The notes beneath the pieces are model-generated. The model did no database searches, was not told where the DNA came from, and worked only from the letters and a program-made list of their open reading frames with translations. Of a DNA stretch of 64,000 nucleotides, positions 55,922 to 63,732 are shown piece by piece. Made by a program: the position numbers and the translations under genes. The DNA lies in the NCBI GenBank assembly GCA_009692845.1, contig SHYK01000003.1, forward strand, positions 67,956-131,955, written 5' to 3'. Numbering within the stretch: the stretch's first letter is position 1; every line of letters starts with the position of its first letter. This stretch comes from Chloroflexota bacterium (GTDB taxonomy: Bacteria > Chloroflexota > UBA6077 > SHYK01).

Positions 55922-57723
55922 TCGGCGAATACGAATACGAAGACGACGACATCATTGGCAACGCCTACGACGCTCGCATCGTTCGTCGCCTGGCTGGGTA
56001 CCTGCGGCCGTTCCGCCCGCTCCTGGTAGGAGCGGTACTGGTCCTGCTGGCCATGATCGGGCTCGATACCCTGGGCCCGATGCTGGTTCGGTATGCCATC
56101 GATAGTCAGCTCGCCCAGGGTCGGACCGACGAGCTCCCGCTCATCGTCGGTATCTACGTGGGCATCGGCATCCTGCTGTTCGTGCTGCGCTACTGCCAGA
56201 CGTTGCTGATGACTTACATCGGCCAGCGGGTGATGATGGCACTCGGCGTCGAGCTGTTCACGCATTTCCAGCGCATGGCCATCGCCTTTTTCGATCGGAA
56301 TCCGGTCGGCCGGTTGGTCACTCGGGTAACCAACGACGTCGCGACCCTGGAGATGGTGGTTTCGCAGGGGGTGGTCGAGATTGCCGCCAACCTCTTGCTG
56401 GTGATGGCGATCGCGGTGATGCTCCTGGTCCTCGACTGGCGGCTCGCGCTGGCGATGTACGTGCTATTGCCAGTCCTGATTTACGTAGTGCGCAAGCTGG
56501 CGGCCCGCCAACGGGACGGATTTCGCGACCAGCGAGTCTGGCTGGCTCGCATCAACGCCTACCTGAACGAAAATATTTCCGGCATGGCGGTCGTCCAGTT
56601 GTTCAATCGACAGCCGGAGAATCTCCGTCGGTTCGACGATCGCAACAGTGGGCTGCTGCGGGCGAACCTGCGGGTCGTCGCGGTCTACTCAATCTTCGAG
56701 CCCACCGTGGTGCTCTTCAATGCGGTGACGGTGGGGACGATTCTCTGGTATGGCGGCGGGCGAGTGGCCGAAGACACGCTCACGCTGGGAACGCTGGTCG
56801 CTTTCCTCCAGTACATGCAGCGCTTCTACTGGCCGATCCGGGAGCTGTCGGACCGGTTCAACACGCTCCAGCAGGCGATGGCCTCCTCGGAGCGCATATT
56901 CCGATTGCTCGACGAGCCTGAAGAGATCGTGGACCCGGTTGCTCCTCGGCAACTGACGAAAGTGAACGGGAAGATCGAGTTCCGGAACGTCTGGTTCGCC
57001 TATGAACGAGAGAATTGGGTGCTCGAAGACGTTTCGTTTGTGATCAAGCCCGGGGAGAAGGTAGCTGTAGTTGGCGCGACCGGAGCCGGGAAATCGACAC
57101 TAATGAACCTCCTGCTCCGCTTCTATGACGTGCAGCGGGGCACGATCCTGATCGACGACATCCCGATTGCGGATCTATCCCAGCGGGATCTCCGCCGCCA
57201 CGTGCGGATGGTGCTGCAGGATCCGTTCCTGCTGACCGATACGGTGCTGGAGAACATTCGAATGCGGGATCAGGCGATTTCGCGTCAGGAAGTGGAGCAG
57301 GCAGCAGCCCTGGTGGGCGCGACCGAGTTTGTGAGCCGGCTACCCCAGGGATGGGACACGGTGCTGGCCGAGCGGGGAGCCAATCTCTCGGTGGGCCAAA
57401 AGCAGTTGATCGCGCTAGCTCGGGTGGCCGCCTTTGACCCGGAGATCGTCCTGGTGATGGACGAGGCCACCGCCAGCGTTGACCCGGTCACCGACCAATA
57501 CATTCAGCGGAGCATCCGCAAGATCATGTTGGACCGGAGCGCCATCATCATCGCGCACCGTTTGAACACGATTCAGGATGTGGATTGGATCATCGTGCTG
57601 CATCACGGTCGCCTGGTGGAGACCGGTACCCATCGGGAGCTGCTGGAGCGCCGCGATGTCTACCACCGGCTCTACGAGCTCCAGTACAAGACGGCCGAAG
57701 CCGGGACGCGCGGCCCGACGTAG
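55918..57723 (+). CDS. Heterodimeric ABC exporter, subunit B (catalytic site)
   Basis: A 601-residue partner half-transporter. It has an acidic N-terminal stretch (EYEYEDDD), six membrane helices and an ATPase domain with GATGAGKSTLMN. The signature LSVGQKQLIALARVAA is altered, while VLVMDEATASVDP has the catalytic Glu. Combined with subunit A's canonical LSGGQ, this gives one competent and one degenerate ATP site. Start ATG 55918 lies inside subunit A's stop (ATGA). A REP-like repeat follows the gene. Confidence 0.93.
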   Translation: MIGEYEYEDDDIIGNAYDARIVRRLAGYLRPFRPLLVGAVLVLLAMIGLDTLGPMLVRYAIDSQLAQGRTDELPLIVGIYVGIGILLFVLRYCQTLLMTYIGQRVMMALGVELFTHFQRMAIAFFDRNPVGRLVTRVTNDVATLEMVVSQGVVEIAANLLLVMAIAVMLLVLDWRLALAMYVLLPVLIYVVRKLAARQRDGFRDQRVWLARINAYLNENISGMAVVQLFNRQPENLRRFDDRNSGLLRANLRVVAVYSIFEPTVVLFNAVTVGTILWYGGGRVAEDTLTLGTLVAFLQYMQRFYWPIRELSDRFNTLQQAMASSERIFRLLDEPEEIVDPVAPRQLTKVNGKIEFRNVWFAYERENWVLEDVSFVIKPGEKVAVVGATGAGKSTLMNLLLRFYDVQRGTILIDDIPIADLSQRDLRRHVRMVLQDPFLLTDTVLENIRMRDQAISRQEVEQAAALVGATEFVSRLPQGWDTVLAERGANLSVGQKQLIALARVAAFDPEIVLVMDEATASVDPVTDQYIQRSIRKIMLDRSAIIIAHRLNTIQDVDWIIVLHHGRLVETGTHRELLERRDVYHRLYELQYKTAEAGTRGPT

Positions 57724-57724
57724 G

Positions 57725-57826
57725 CGGTCATCCTGAACGAAATGAAGGATCTCCTGGGAGCAACCAACTTCGAGGGAATTGGCGCTCACTTCAGATTCCT
57801 CGCTGCCGCTCGGAATGACATTTATC
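57725..57826. repeat. REP-like imperfect inverted repeat
   Basis: GGTCATCCTGAACGAAATGA with AGGATCTCC on one side and CAGATTCCTCGCTGCCGCTC with GGAATGACA on the other are about 70% complementary. This is the CATCCTGAG(C)-GAA-G-AAGGATCTC type of palindrome found dispersed in many GC-rich genomes. It sits right after the ABC exporter and could serve as its 3' hairpin. Confidence 0.7.
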
Positions 57827-57863
57827 GTTGAGGAGCGGCAAGATGTTGGAACCGCGTCGCTGA

Positions 57864-58409
57864 ATGGGCCCGACTGACCTCCAGCTGGACGGCATCGAGT
57901 ATCGGTGGGATGGGCGCCGCTGGCGCTGGCCCGAAGTGGGTCTGATTCCGAAGGCGACGATTCAGGAGCTGAACCGGCTGCGGCTGCGGTCGGTGAGGGT
58001 GGCCGAGAAGCAGCTAACCGATCCGCAGGCCATGCTGGGGCTGGCCATCAACGCCAAAGCCCGCGGGGCCCAGGGGCGGGCGGAGCAGTTCGCACGGCGG
58101 GTGCTGTTGGTCGATCCCGAGAACTCGATTGCGGCAGCAATTCTGTCCAGCATCCTGCGTGAGAAGGGCAGGGCTAAGGCGGCTCTATCGATCGCCGACC
58201 GTTTCCAAAGCTCCAACCAGCCGCCAGTGCTAACGTCCAGGGGCGCTGCCCTGTGTGACCTCGGTCGATGGGATGAGGCACTGCACCAGATTCGGCAAGT
58301 TCTCGACATCGAGCAGGCGGCCCAGGGCGGCGGCAGCGAAGAAGCCCTGGCGGTGTACGGACGCATCAAGGCGAATGCGCCGCACCTATTTACCGACGGC
58401 GAGAGGTGA
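57864..58409 (+). CDS. TPR-like protein with N-terminal WDG motif
   Basis: A 181-residue protein. It begins with GIEYRWDGRRWRWPEVGLIP, a short beta motif seen at the ends of other proteins. Helical-repeat sequence follows (LGLAINAKARGAQGRAEQFARRVLLVDPEN; AALCDLGRWDEALHQIRQVL), consistent with two to three TPR-like units. Presumably a protein-interaction module; no partner is evident. Start ATG 57864. Confidence 0.6.
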   Translation: MGPTDLQLDGIEYRWDGRRWRWPEVGLIPKATIQELNRLRLRSVRVAEKQLTDPQAMLGLAINAKARGAQGRAEQFARRVLLVDPENSIAAAILSSILREKGRAKAALSIADRFQSSNQPPVLTSRGAALCDLGRWDEALHQIRQVLDIEQAAQGGGSEEALAVYGRIKANAPHLFTDGER

Positions 58410-58497
58410 GCTTACGTTTTTGCCTAGCGATCGACGTCCCTCCGGCGAAGTCCGAAAAGCCAGCGAGGGCAGTGAGCAAAATTCCTATGGGCAATCC

Positions 58498-58902
58498 TCA
58501 GACCTCAGCTAGGGGTTCGGACTTCGGGGGATTGTCTGCTGCCACATGGGTGAGAGCGGTCAGCCCCTGGGCCAGCGCGGCGAGGTCGGCGTCAGGGAGC
58601 TTTTCGAGCAAAGCCACGAAGTGGTCCCGCTCGCCTTCGCGGAGGTTCTCGATGAGAGTCTCACCGGCCGAGCTTAGTGCAACGACGACCCGCCGCCGGT
58701 CCTCGGGATGCTCTTTCCGGGTAGCCAAGCCGCCGTGGACAACCCGGTCAACCAGCATACTGGCGGCGGGGCGGCCAATTCCGAGGGCGACTGCGAGCTC
58801 ACTGACTGCACAGGATCCGTTCTCGCTCAGGAACATCAGGACGCGCATCTGGGCCATCGAGAGGTCGTGATCCATCCAGCCTCGGCTGATGCTGTTGTGC
58901 AT
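58498..58902 (-). CDS. MarR-family regulator next to an MFS exporter
   Basis: At least 134 residues. LSMAQMRVLMFLSENGSCAVSELAVALGIGRPAASMLVDR and HPEDRRRVVVALSSAGE are the winged helix and wing. The frame is open upstream to about 58965 (REQLQVEIIEAKQRLM looks like the usual first helix) but has no standard start there. ATG 58902 is therefore the annotated start, and the true one may be non-canonical or lost. It is divergent from the DHA2 exporter at 59054; the palindromes between them are its probable operators. Confidence 0.78.
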   Translation of the reverse strand: MHNSISRGWMDHDLSMAQMRVLMFLSENGSCAVSELAVALGIGRPAASMLVDRVVHGGLATRKEHPEDRRRVVVALSSAGETLIENLREGERDHFVALLEKLPDADLAALAQGLTALTHVAADNPPKSEPLAEV

Positions 58903-58977
58903 GAGCCGCTGTTTGGCTTCGATAATTTCGACCTGGAGCTGCTCTCGGGAGGCGATGCGCTCATCCTTTGGCTAAAC

Positions 58978-59017
58978 AATTCATATCCGTGAATTGGTTC
59001 ACATTATATGAAGTGAA
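58978..59017. promoter_or_regulatory. Two palindromes in the MarR-exporter intergenic region
   Basis: AATTCATATCCGTGAATT (58978-58995) and TTCAC-N10-GTGAA (58998-59017) lie side by side, sharing the TTCA/TGAA half-site. The second overlaps the AT-rich -10 area of the exporter (ATTATAT). They are likely binding sites for the MarR repressor. Confidence 0.6.
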
Positions 59018-59053
59018 ATGGTAGACTCCAAACGGGCTTGGAGCATTTGACTT

Positions 59054-60640
59054 TTGACTGAAGCGTTGAGCCGGGTGCGCCTGGTCCTGGTGACAATTGG
59101 CGTGATGCTGGCACTGTTGCTGGCCGCCCTGGATCAGACCATCGTGGGCACGGCCATGCCGCGGATCGTCTCCGAGCTGCAGGGCCTGGACTACTATTCC
59201 TGGGTCTTGACGGCCTATTTGGTCACCTCGACCACCGTCACCCCGATTGCCGGGAAGCTCGGCGACCTGTTCGGGCGCAAACCCTTACTGCTGATCGGGA
59301 TGCTGGGATTCGTGGGCGCGTCCGCCCTGTGCGGTCAGGCTCGCGACATGGTCCAGCTCGTGGCCGCGCGGGGATTGCAGGGCATCTTTGGCGGGGTGCT
59401 CTTCGCCACAGTCTTCTCGTCGATAGCGGACATCTACGAGCCCCACACCCGTCCGCGGATCCAGGGCTTGTTTGGCGGCATTTTCGGCGTTGCTTCCGTC
59501 GTTGGACCGACCATCGGTGGGTACCTTACTGATAGTGTGGGCTGGCGCTGGGTGTTTTACGTGAATCTGCCGCTGGGGCTGGCCGCGACCGCCTTTGTTT
59601 ACCTGATCATGCCGCGGGCGGAAGCCACGGGATCGTGGCGGAACATCGACTTCCCGGGCGTGGTCAGCCTGGCCGGTGGCTTGATCCCATTGCTGGTGGC
59701 TTTGTCGATCACAAGGGATCATGCATGGACATCGCCCGAGGTGGTCGGGCTTCTGGCCATCGCGGTAGTTGTCCTGGTTGGCTTTTATTTCGTGGAGCGG
59801 CGAGCGGCGCAGCCGATCGTCCCATTCTGGCTGTTCACCGATCGGACCTTTGCAGTGTCGGTGATCACCGGCTTCCTGGTCGCGGTCGGCATGTTTGGGA
59901 CCATCATCTATGTGCCGTTGATTTACCAGGGAGTGCTCGGGATCTCGGCCACGAGCTCCGGTGCCCTCATCACTCCGATGATGGGAGGCATCATTGTCGG
60001 TAGTGTCGCTGCGGGCCAGCTTATGTCGCGGATGCGTCATTACCGGTTTCTCGGGACATTTGGCACGAGTGCTGCAGTGGTGGGGCTCCTCCTGCTATCC
60101 CGGGTGACGGCGGATTCTTCGCCGATTGAGGTGGTCCGAGCGTTGGTGATCACCGGCTTGGGGGTGGGCACCACATTCCCGCTCTATCTCAATTCAGTGC
60201 AAGCTGCGCTACCCCGCCAGTTGACCGGCGTCGTGACCAGCCAGGTCCAGTTCTGGCGGAATCTTGGAGCAACCACGGGGACCGCGGTCCTGGGGTCGGT
60301 TCTTTCTCGAGAACTGCCCGGGAAAGTCGAAGAAAGCCTGGCCCAGCTCAGCTTGCCGCAATCGGCCCTGGCTTCACTGAGTCAAGCCGGGAGTCGGGGC
60401 GGCGCCGACGCTCAGTCTCTATTCGATCCTGCTCGGGCTGCCCAGATGCCTGCGGCGGTTCAGGAGGCCATCCGGGTGGCAATGGGAGCGAGCTTGCACG
60501 ACATTTTTGCGATAGCGGCAGGGGTCGTTGCGCTCGGGATCGTGACCTCGTTATTCCTCAAAGATGTCCCGCTCCGCCCGTCGGCCTGGAAGCAGCCGGC
60601 CCAGGAGGGCGAGTCTACCGAACCGGTGGCAACCTTCTAA
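59054..60640 (+). CDS. MFS drug exporter, DHA2 (14-helix) family
   Basis: A 528-residue transporter with about 14 hydrophobic segments. LLAALDQTIVGTAMPRIVSEL is motif D1 in helix 1, GKLGDLFGRKPLLLIG is motif A and GGYLTDSVGWRWVFYVNLPLG is motif C, all typical of EmrB/QacA exporters. Expels hydrophobic drugs or cations by proton antiport. Start TTG 59054. The divergent MarR gene and operators suggest induction by substrate. A strong terminator follows. Confidence 0.92.
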   Translation: MTEALSRVRLVLVTIGVMLALLLAALDQTIVGTAMPRIVSELQGLDYYSWVLTAYLVTSTTVTPIAGKLGDLFGRKPLLLIGMLGFVGASALCGQARDMVQLVAARGLQGIFGGVLFATVFSSIADIYEPHTRPRIQGLFGGIFGVASVVGPTIGGYLTDSVGWRWVFYVNLPLGLAATAFVYLIMPRAEATGSWRNIDFPGVVSLAGGLIPLLVALSITRDHAWTSPEVVGLLAIAVVVLVGFYFVERRAAQPIVPFWLFTDRTFAVSVITGFLVAVGMFGTIIYVPLIYQGVLGISATSSGALITPMMGGIIVGSVAAGQLMSRMRHYRFLGTFGTSAAVVGLLLLSRVTADSSPIEVVRALVITGLGVGTTFPLYLNSVQAALPRQLTGVVTSQVQFWRNLGATTGTAVLGSVLSRELPGKVEESLAQLSLPQSALASLSQAGSRGGADAQSLFDPARAAQMPAAVQEAIRVAMGASLHDIFAIAAGVVALGIVTSLFLKDVPLRPSAWKQPAQEGESTEPVATF

Positions 60641-60699
60641 AGCCATAGGTCCATCTGGGAAGCTCGTTTGAATCCCGGGCTCCGCATCAAAATGGCATG

Positions 60700-60735
60700 A
60701 AAATGACCGCCCCGACTGATCGGGGCGGTCATTTT
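60700..60735. terminator. Bidirectional intrinsic terminator
   Basis: AAAATGACCGCCCCGA and TCGGGGCGGTCATTTT are perfectly complementary (16 bp) around CTGA, with A-run and T-run at the ends. It serves both the exporter at 59054 and the converging gene at 60767. Confidence 0.9.
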
Positions 60736-60766
60736 GGTTGGTGAGCGGGTTAGATCAGGCGGGCTA

Positions 60767-61135
60767 TCAAGCCGCGGCCGCGCTCTTGCTCTCAGCGTCG
60801 TCATCAGCAAAGAGATCGCGCGTCATGGTGCTCAGACGGCGGGCCTGGCGCCAGTCGGCGATGAAGAGCGGACCGCCGCACTGGATGCAGACTGGCCGAC
60901 CGCCGAGTAGGCGGTAGGAGTCCGGCGCATCGGCAAGCAAAACGTGCCCGCTGGTGACTTCGCGTTCCCCATCGACACCGTCGACTTCACGCGCGCACCA
61001 GCCGCAGCTTAATGTAAGCCGAACCGCAACCCGCTTCGCACGGATGTTTGTGGTTGGCTCGATGGTCTTCAAGACTTCCTCCTCTTCCGGCCGTCCGGAC
61101 TTTCCAATCCTCAGAATAAAGGAGCCCAAGGTCAT
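60767..61135 (-). CDS. Small zinc-ribbon-like protein
   Basis: A 122-residue protein with two Cys pairs, CGWCAR at about residue 44 and CIQCGG at about residue 83, spaced as in a zinc ribbon. The flanks carry basic residues (RAKRVAVRLTL) and a Ser/Ala-rich acidic tail. No family is recognised. Start ATG 61135, with AGGAGA 12 bases upstream. It is divergent from the HxlR gene. Confidence 0.6.
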   Translation of the reverse strand: MTLGSFILRIGKSGRPEEEEVLKTIEPTTNIRAKRVAVRLTLSCGWCAREVDGVDGEREVTSGHVLLADAPDSYRLLGGRPVCIQCGGPLFIADWRQARRLSTMTRDLFADDDAESKSAAAA

Positions 61136-61211
61136 TTAGGCCTGATTCTCCTGAAAAAATTCTAAAATCGTCGTAGCCTTTATGCCGCTATGCTGTTTCA
61201 TAGACGAAGTA

Positions 61212-61239
61212 ACTATACTAAGCATAGTAATTACACTAG
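61212..61239 (+). promoter_or_regulatory. Operator-like repeats before the HxlR gene
   Basis: ACTAT-N7-ATAGT (61212-61228) overlaps a TATACT -10-like hexamer (61214-61219), and a direct repeat TACACTA follows. They lie upstream of TTG 61277 and suggest autoregulation by the HxlR product. Confidence 0.45.
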
Positions 61240-61276
61240 ATTTTGTCAAGCGACTGGTTCGGAGGAGGGCGGTTCG

Positions 61277-61633
61277 TTGCTATACTCACACCGCGATGAG
61301 AAAAGCTTGAGCGACCCAGTTTGTCCGGTCGCTGAGGCCGCCAAGTGCCTCGGTGACAAATGGACCCTGATTTTGCTCCGCAACCTCGCTGGCGGCCCGA
61401 CTCGATTTACCGAGCTCGAGCGAACTGGTGAAGGGGTGAGTCCCAGTGTACTCTCGTCGCGCTTGCGCGAGCTCGATGCCCAGGGACTTGTGAGTCGGAC
61501 GAGCTACAACGAGATCCCTCCCCGGGTCGAATATGAGCTTACGGTCAAGGGGCGGGATGCCCTGCAGGTAGTCGAAGCGTTGCGTGCCTACGGCACCAAG
61601 TGGCTTCTCCCCGAGGTCGCGCTCGTCAACTAG
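61277..61633 (+). CDS. HxlR-family transcriptional regulator
   Basis: A 118-residue winged-helix protein. CPVAEAAKCLGDKWTLILLRNLAGG is the HxlR signature with its conserved Cys, followed by FTELERTGEGVSPSVLSSRLRELDAQGLV and an ending of EALRAYGTKWL. These regulators often sense electrophiles or aldehydes through the Cys. TTG 61277, after GGAGGAGGGCGG, gives the usual length; a longer frame from 61190 would run over the operator-like repeats. Targets unknown. Confidence 0.85.
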   Translation: MLYSHRDEKSLSDPVCPVAEAAKCLGDKWTLILLRNLAGGPTRFTELERTGEGVSPSVLSSRLRELDAQGLVSRTSYNEIPPRVEYELTVKGRDALQVVEALRAYGTKWLLPEVALVN

Positions 61634-61635
61634 GC

Positions 61636-61735
61636 TGAAGGCCGCCCCCACCTGTGGCCTTTGACCCCTGGCCGGGGTAACTCTGGCATCTGGCCTTTCG
61701 GCCTCCCCCGTCCGGCGCAAAAAACGGGAATGTCG
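61636..61735. repeat. Degenerate GC-rich hairpin repeats
   Basis: AAGGCCGCCCCCACCTGTGGCCTTT followed by GACCCCTGG, and CTGGCCTTTCGGCCTCCCCCG, diverged members of the dispersed hairpin family. They sit between the HxlR and mgtE genes, which converge. Confidence 0.45.
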
Positions 61736-61750
61736 GGCTGTGGCGTGTGG

Positions 61751-63106
61751 CTACAGGCCCAAGATCAAGCGAGCCAGCATCAGGTACAAGAAGAGACCGC
61801 TCCCGTCGATGAGCGTGATGATCAGAGGCGCTGAGGCCACAGCGGGGTCGATGCGGACTCGCTGCAGAAGAATCGGTAAGGTTGAAGCGAGCAGGGCGGA
61901 CCAGAGCACGATACAGAGTGCTGCCAGGCTTACGACCAGGACGATGCTCCGGTCGACCTGCATGGTCTCAGCTCGAACCAACATCGACGCCGCCATCACC
62001 GCCCCGACCCCAACTGACAGGATCAGCTCGCGGCTGAGAACCCTCCAGGTGTCGCCCACGGTGAGCTGTCCGAGAGCGAGGGAACGAACTACCGTGGTGA
62101 CGATCTGTGAACCCACGTTGCCGCCCGTTCCGATGAGCAGGGGGATGAAGAAAGCAAGCGCCACCGTCCGCTCAAGGGTCCCGGAAAATGCCTGGAGCAC
62201 GAAGCTGGTGTAGGTCCCGGCTAGGAAGAGCGCGAGCAGCCAAGGGACCCGTTTGCGGAAGAGGCTCAGGAGGGATGTCGTTAGATACGGCTCATTCAGG
62301 GGTTCGGACCCACCGAGCCGCTCGATATCCTCCGAAGCCTCTTCCTGAAGAACGTCGGCTACGTCGTCAGCGGTGATGACCCCGACGAGGCGGCCGACGT
62401 TATCGACAACCGGGAGGGCCAGGAAGTCGTGAGCCATCAGCACGCGGGCGGCTTCCTCTTGGTCTGTGGACGCCGGGAGCCTGATGACCTGGCGGCGCAT
62501 GATATCGGCTATTCGCTGCCGAGGTTCCGCGGTCACCAGGTCACGGAGGCTCACGATGCCGACCAGACGGTCGGCCCGATCAATCACGTAGGTGTAGTAG
62601 ATCATCTCGGCTTCGGCCGCCTGCAAGCGGATGAAGCGCAGCGCTGAGGCGACGGACGCTTCAGGGGGAATTGAAACGAACTTTGGGGTCATGCGCCCTC
62701 CGGCCGTATCCGGCGGGTAGTTCAGCAGCTCGCGGATCTCGGCGGCGTCCGCCCCCTCCATCTCAGCCAGGATGTCTTCGGCGACCCCTTGGCCTAGCTC
62801 TTCGACGACGTCAGTCGCGTCATCCGGGCCCATCTCCTCGAGGATGTCGGCAGCCGATCCGCGGCTGAACCGCACGATCAGGCGTGCGGCTTCGGCCGGA
62901 TCCAGGTTCGCCATGGCGTCAGCCAGGCGCTCGGTACCTACCAGCGGCTCGAGGGCAAGCAGCTCCTTGGGATGGAGGTGCAGCAGTAGCTCGGCGAGCT
63001 CAGGCGCGGTGAGCGAAACCAGAGACTGAGCCGCCCCGCTCTGGCCGTGGCTGAGGAGAAGAGTGCGAATATGGCGAATCTCGCCTGCATTGAGGCGCAT
63101 GCGCAT
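61751..63106 (-). CDS. mgtE: Magnesium transporter MgtE
   Basis: A 451-residue magnesium channel. It has an N-terminal helical domain (ELAELLLHLHPKELLALEPL and the MGPDDATDVVEEL segment), two CBS domains (GGRMTPKFVSIPPEASVASAL; IMRRQVIRLPASTDQEEAARV) and five C-terminal membrane helices with the PLLIGTGGNVGSQ pore motif. ATG 63106 is chosen because GGAG lies seven bases upstream, inside a hairpin that can hide it. The frame continues to GTG 63145 without need. No M-box riboswitch was found upstream. Confidence 0.93.
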   Translation of the reverse strand: MRMRLNAGEIRHIRTLLLSHGQSGAAQSLVSLTAPELAELLLHLHPKELLALEPLVGTERLADAMANLDPAEAARLIVRFSRGSAADILEEMGPDDATDVVEELGQGVAEDILAEMEGADAAEIRELLNYPPDTAGGRMTPKFVSIPPEASVASALRFIRLQAAEAEMIYYTYVIDRADRLVGIVSLRDLVTAEPRQRIADIMRRQVIRLPASTDQEEAARVLMAHDFLALPVVDNVGRLVGVITADDVADVLQEEASEDIERLGGSEPLNEPYLTTSLLSLFRKRVPWLLALFLAGTYTSFVLQAFSGTLERTVALAFFIPLLIGTGGNVGSQIVTTVVRSLALGQLTVGDTWRVLSRELILSVGVGAVMAASMLVRAETMQVDRSIVLVVSLAALCIVLWSALLASTLPILLQRVRIDPAVASAPLIITLIDGSGLFLYLMLARLILGL

Positions 63107-63147
63107 GGGTGTTCTCCGGCGAGCCCACTTCGGACAGGAGAACACCC
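63107..63147 (-). promoter_or_regulatory. Ribosome-site-sequestering hairpin of mgtE
   Basis: GGGTGTTCTCC and GGAGAACACCC are perfectly complementary (11 bp) around a 19-base loop. On the mgtE mRNA the GGAG ribosome site is in the 3' arm, which ends immediately before the ATG. The structure would block initiation unless melted or remodelled. Confidence 0.65.
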
Positions 63148-63732
63148 GGCACTAAGGCGGAGCAAACAAGGAAGCCTGGAGAGAGCGGCGCGAAACCATT
63201 GGATTCGGCGCCTTCAGGGCCTGGGGCGCTACCTGGTGCTGATTCCGCCCCGGGTGGCATCGTCCATATTTGCTGGCCGGGCTATTCGGTTGTCCTAGGG
63301 CCCGCGTTGACGCGGTAAGTCGTCCACGAAATCCCTATCTGGGGCTGAAGTTTCACGATGCTTCGAAAGGGTACCCGCTGAGGCCTGTGCTGTCCAGTGG
63401 ATGGAGTACCGGCGTCGATAGCGCACCGGACTTCCTATTGACAGCCGGTCTGAACCGCTCAATGATGCGCGCGGCCTTGGCCGGGTCCAATTCGCGATTG
63501 CGTCAGCCATGCGCTCGGGCGACCGGCCGGTGCGAGGGCCTAACCGGCCAGCATAGGGCAGATTTCGTCGTATTCGATCCGGATCAGGTTGATCTAGCGC
63601 GCCCGAGTCAGGGAAGACGGGGCTTCCTGTCTGATCGACCCCGGCCCGTTGGCCGCGGGCTCCGGCGTGGGTTCACCTGGCTAGGCCCTAGCCCACCTTC
63701 TGCGCCCTGGTCGAGTTGGTGATCGCCAGGGG
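63148..63732. other. 585-bp region with possible amidohydrolase remnant
   Basis: No intact gene. Several overlapping open frames lack family likeness. On the plus strand at about 63562-63615, ADFVVFDPDQVDLARP resembles the late conserved block of D-aminoacylase/amidohydrolase enzymes (ADxVVFDPxxV), so a decayed gene of that type may have been here. Confidence 0.35.

Noticed and set aside
60668-60690. GTTTGAATCCC, reminiscent of a tRNA T-loop
   Set aside because: Flanks do not fold into a tRNA; it is the spacer before a terminator.
63148-63330. M-box (magnesium) riboswitch upstream of mgtE
   Set aside because: The conserved M-box segments could not be found on the minus strand; only the start-codon hairpin is supported.
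63270-63722. A 150-codon plus-strand frame
   Set aside because: Only a short stretch resembles an amidohydrolase; the rest is low-quality, so it is reported as a possible remnant rather than a gene.
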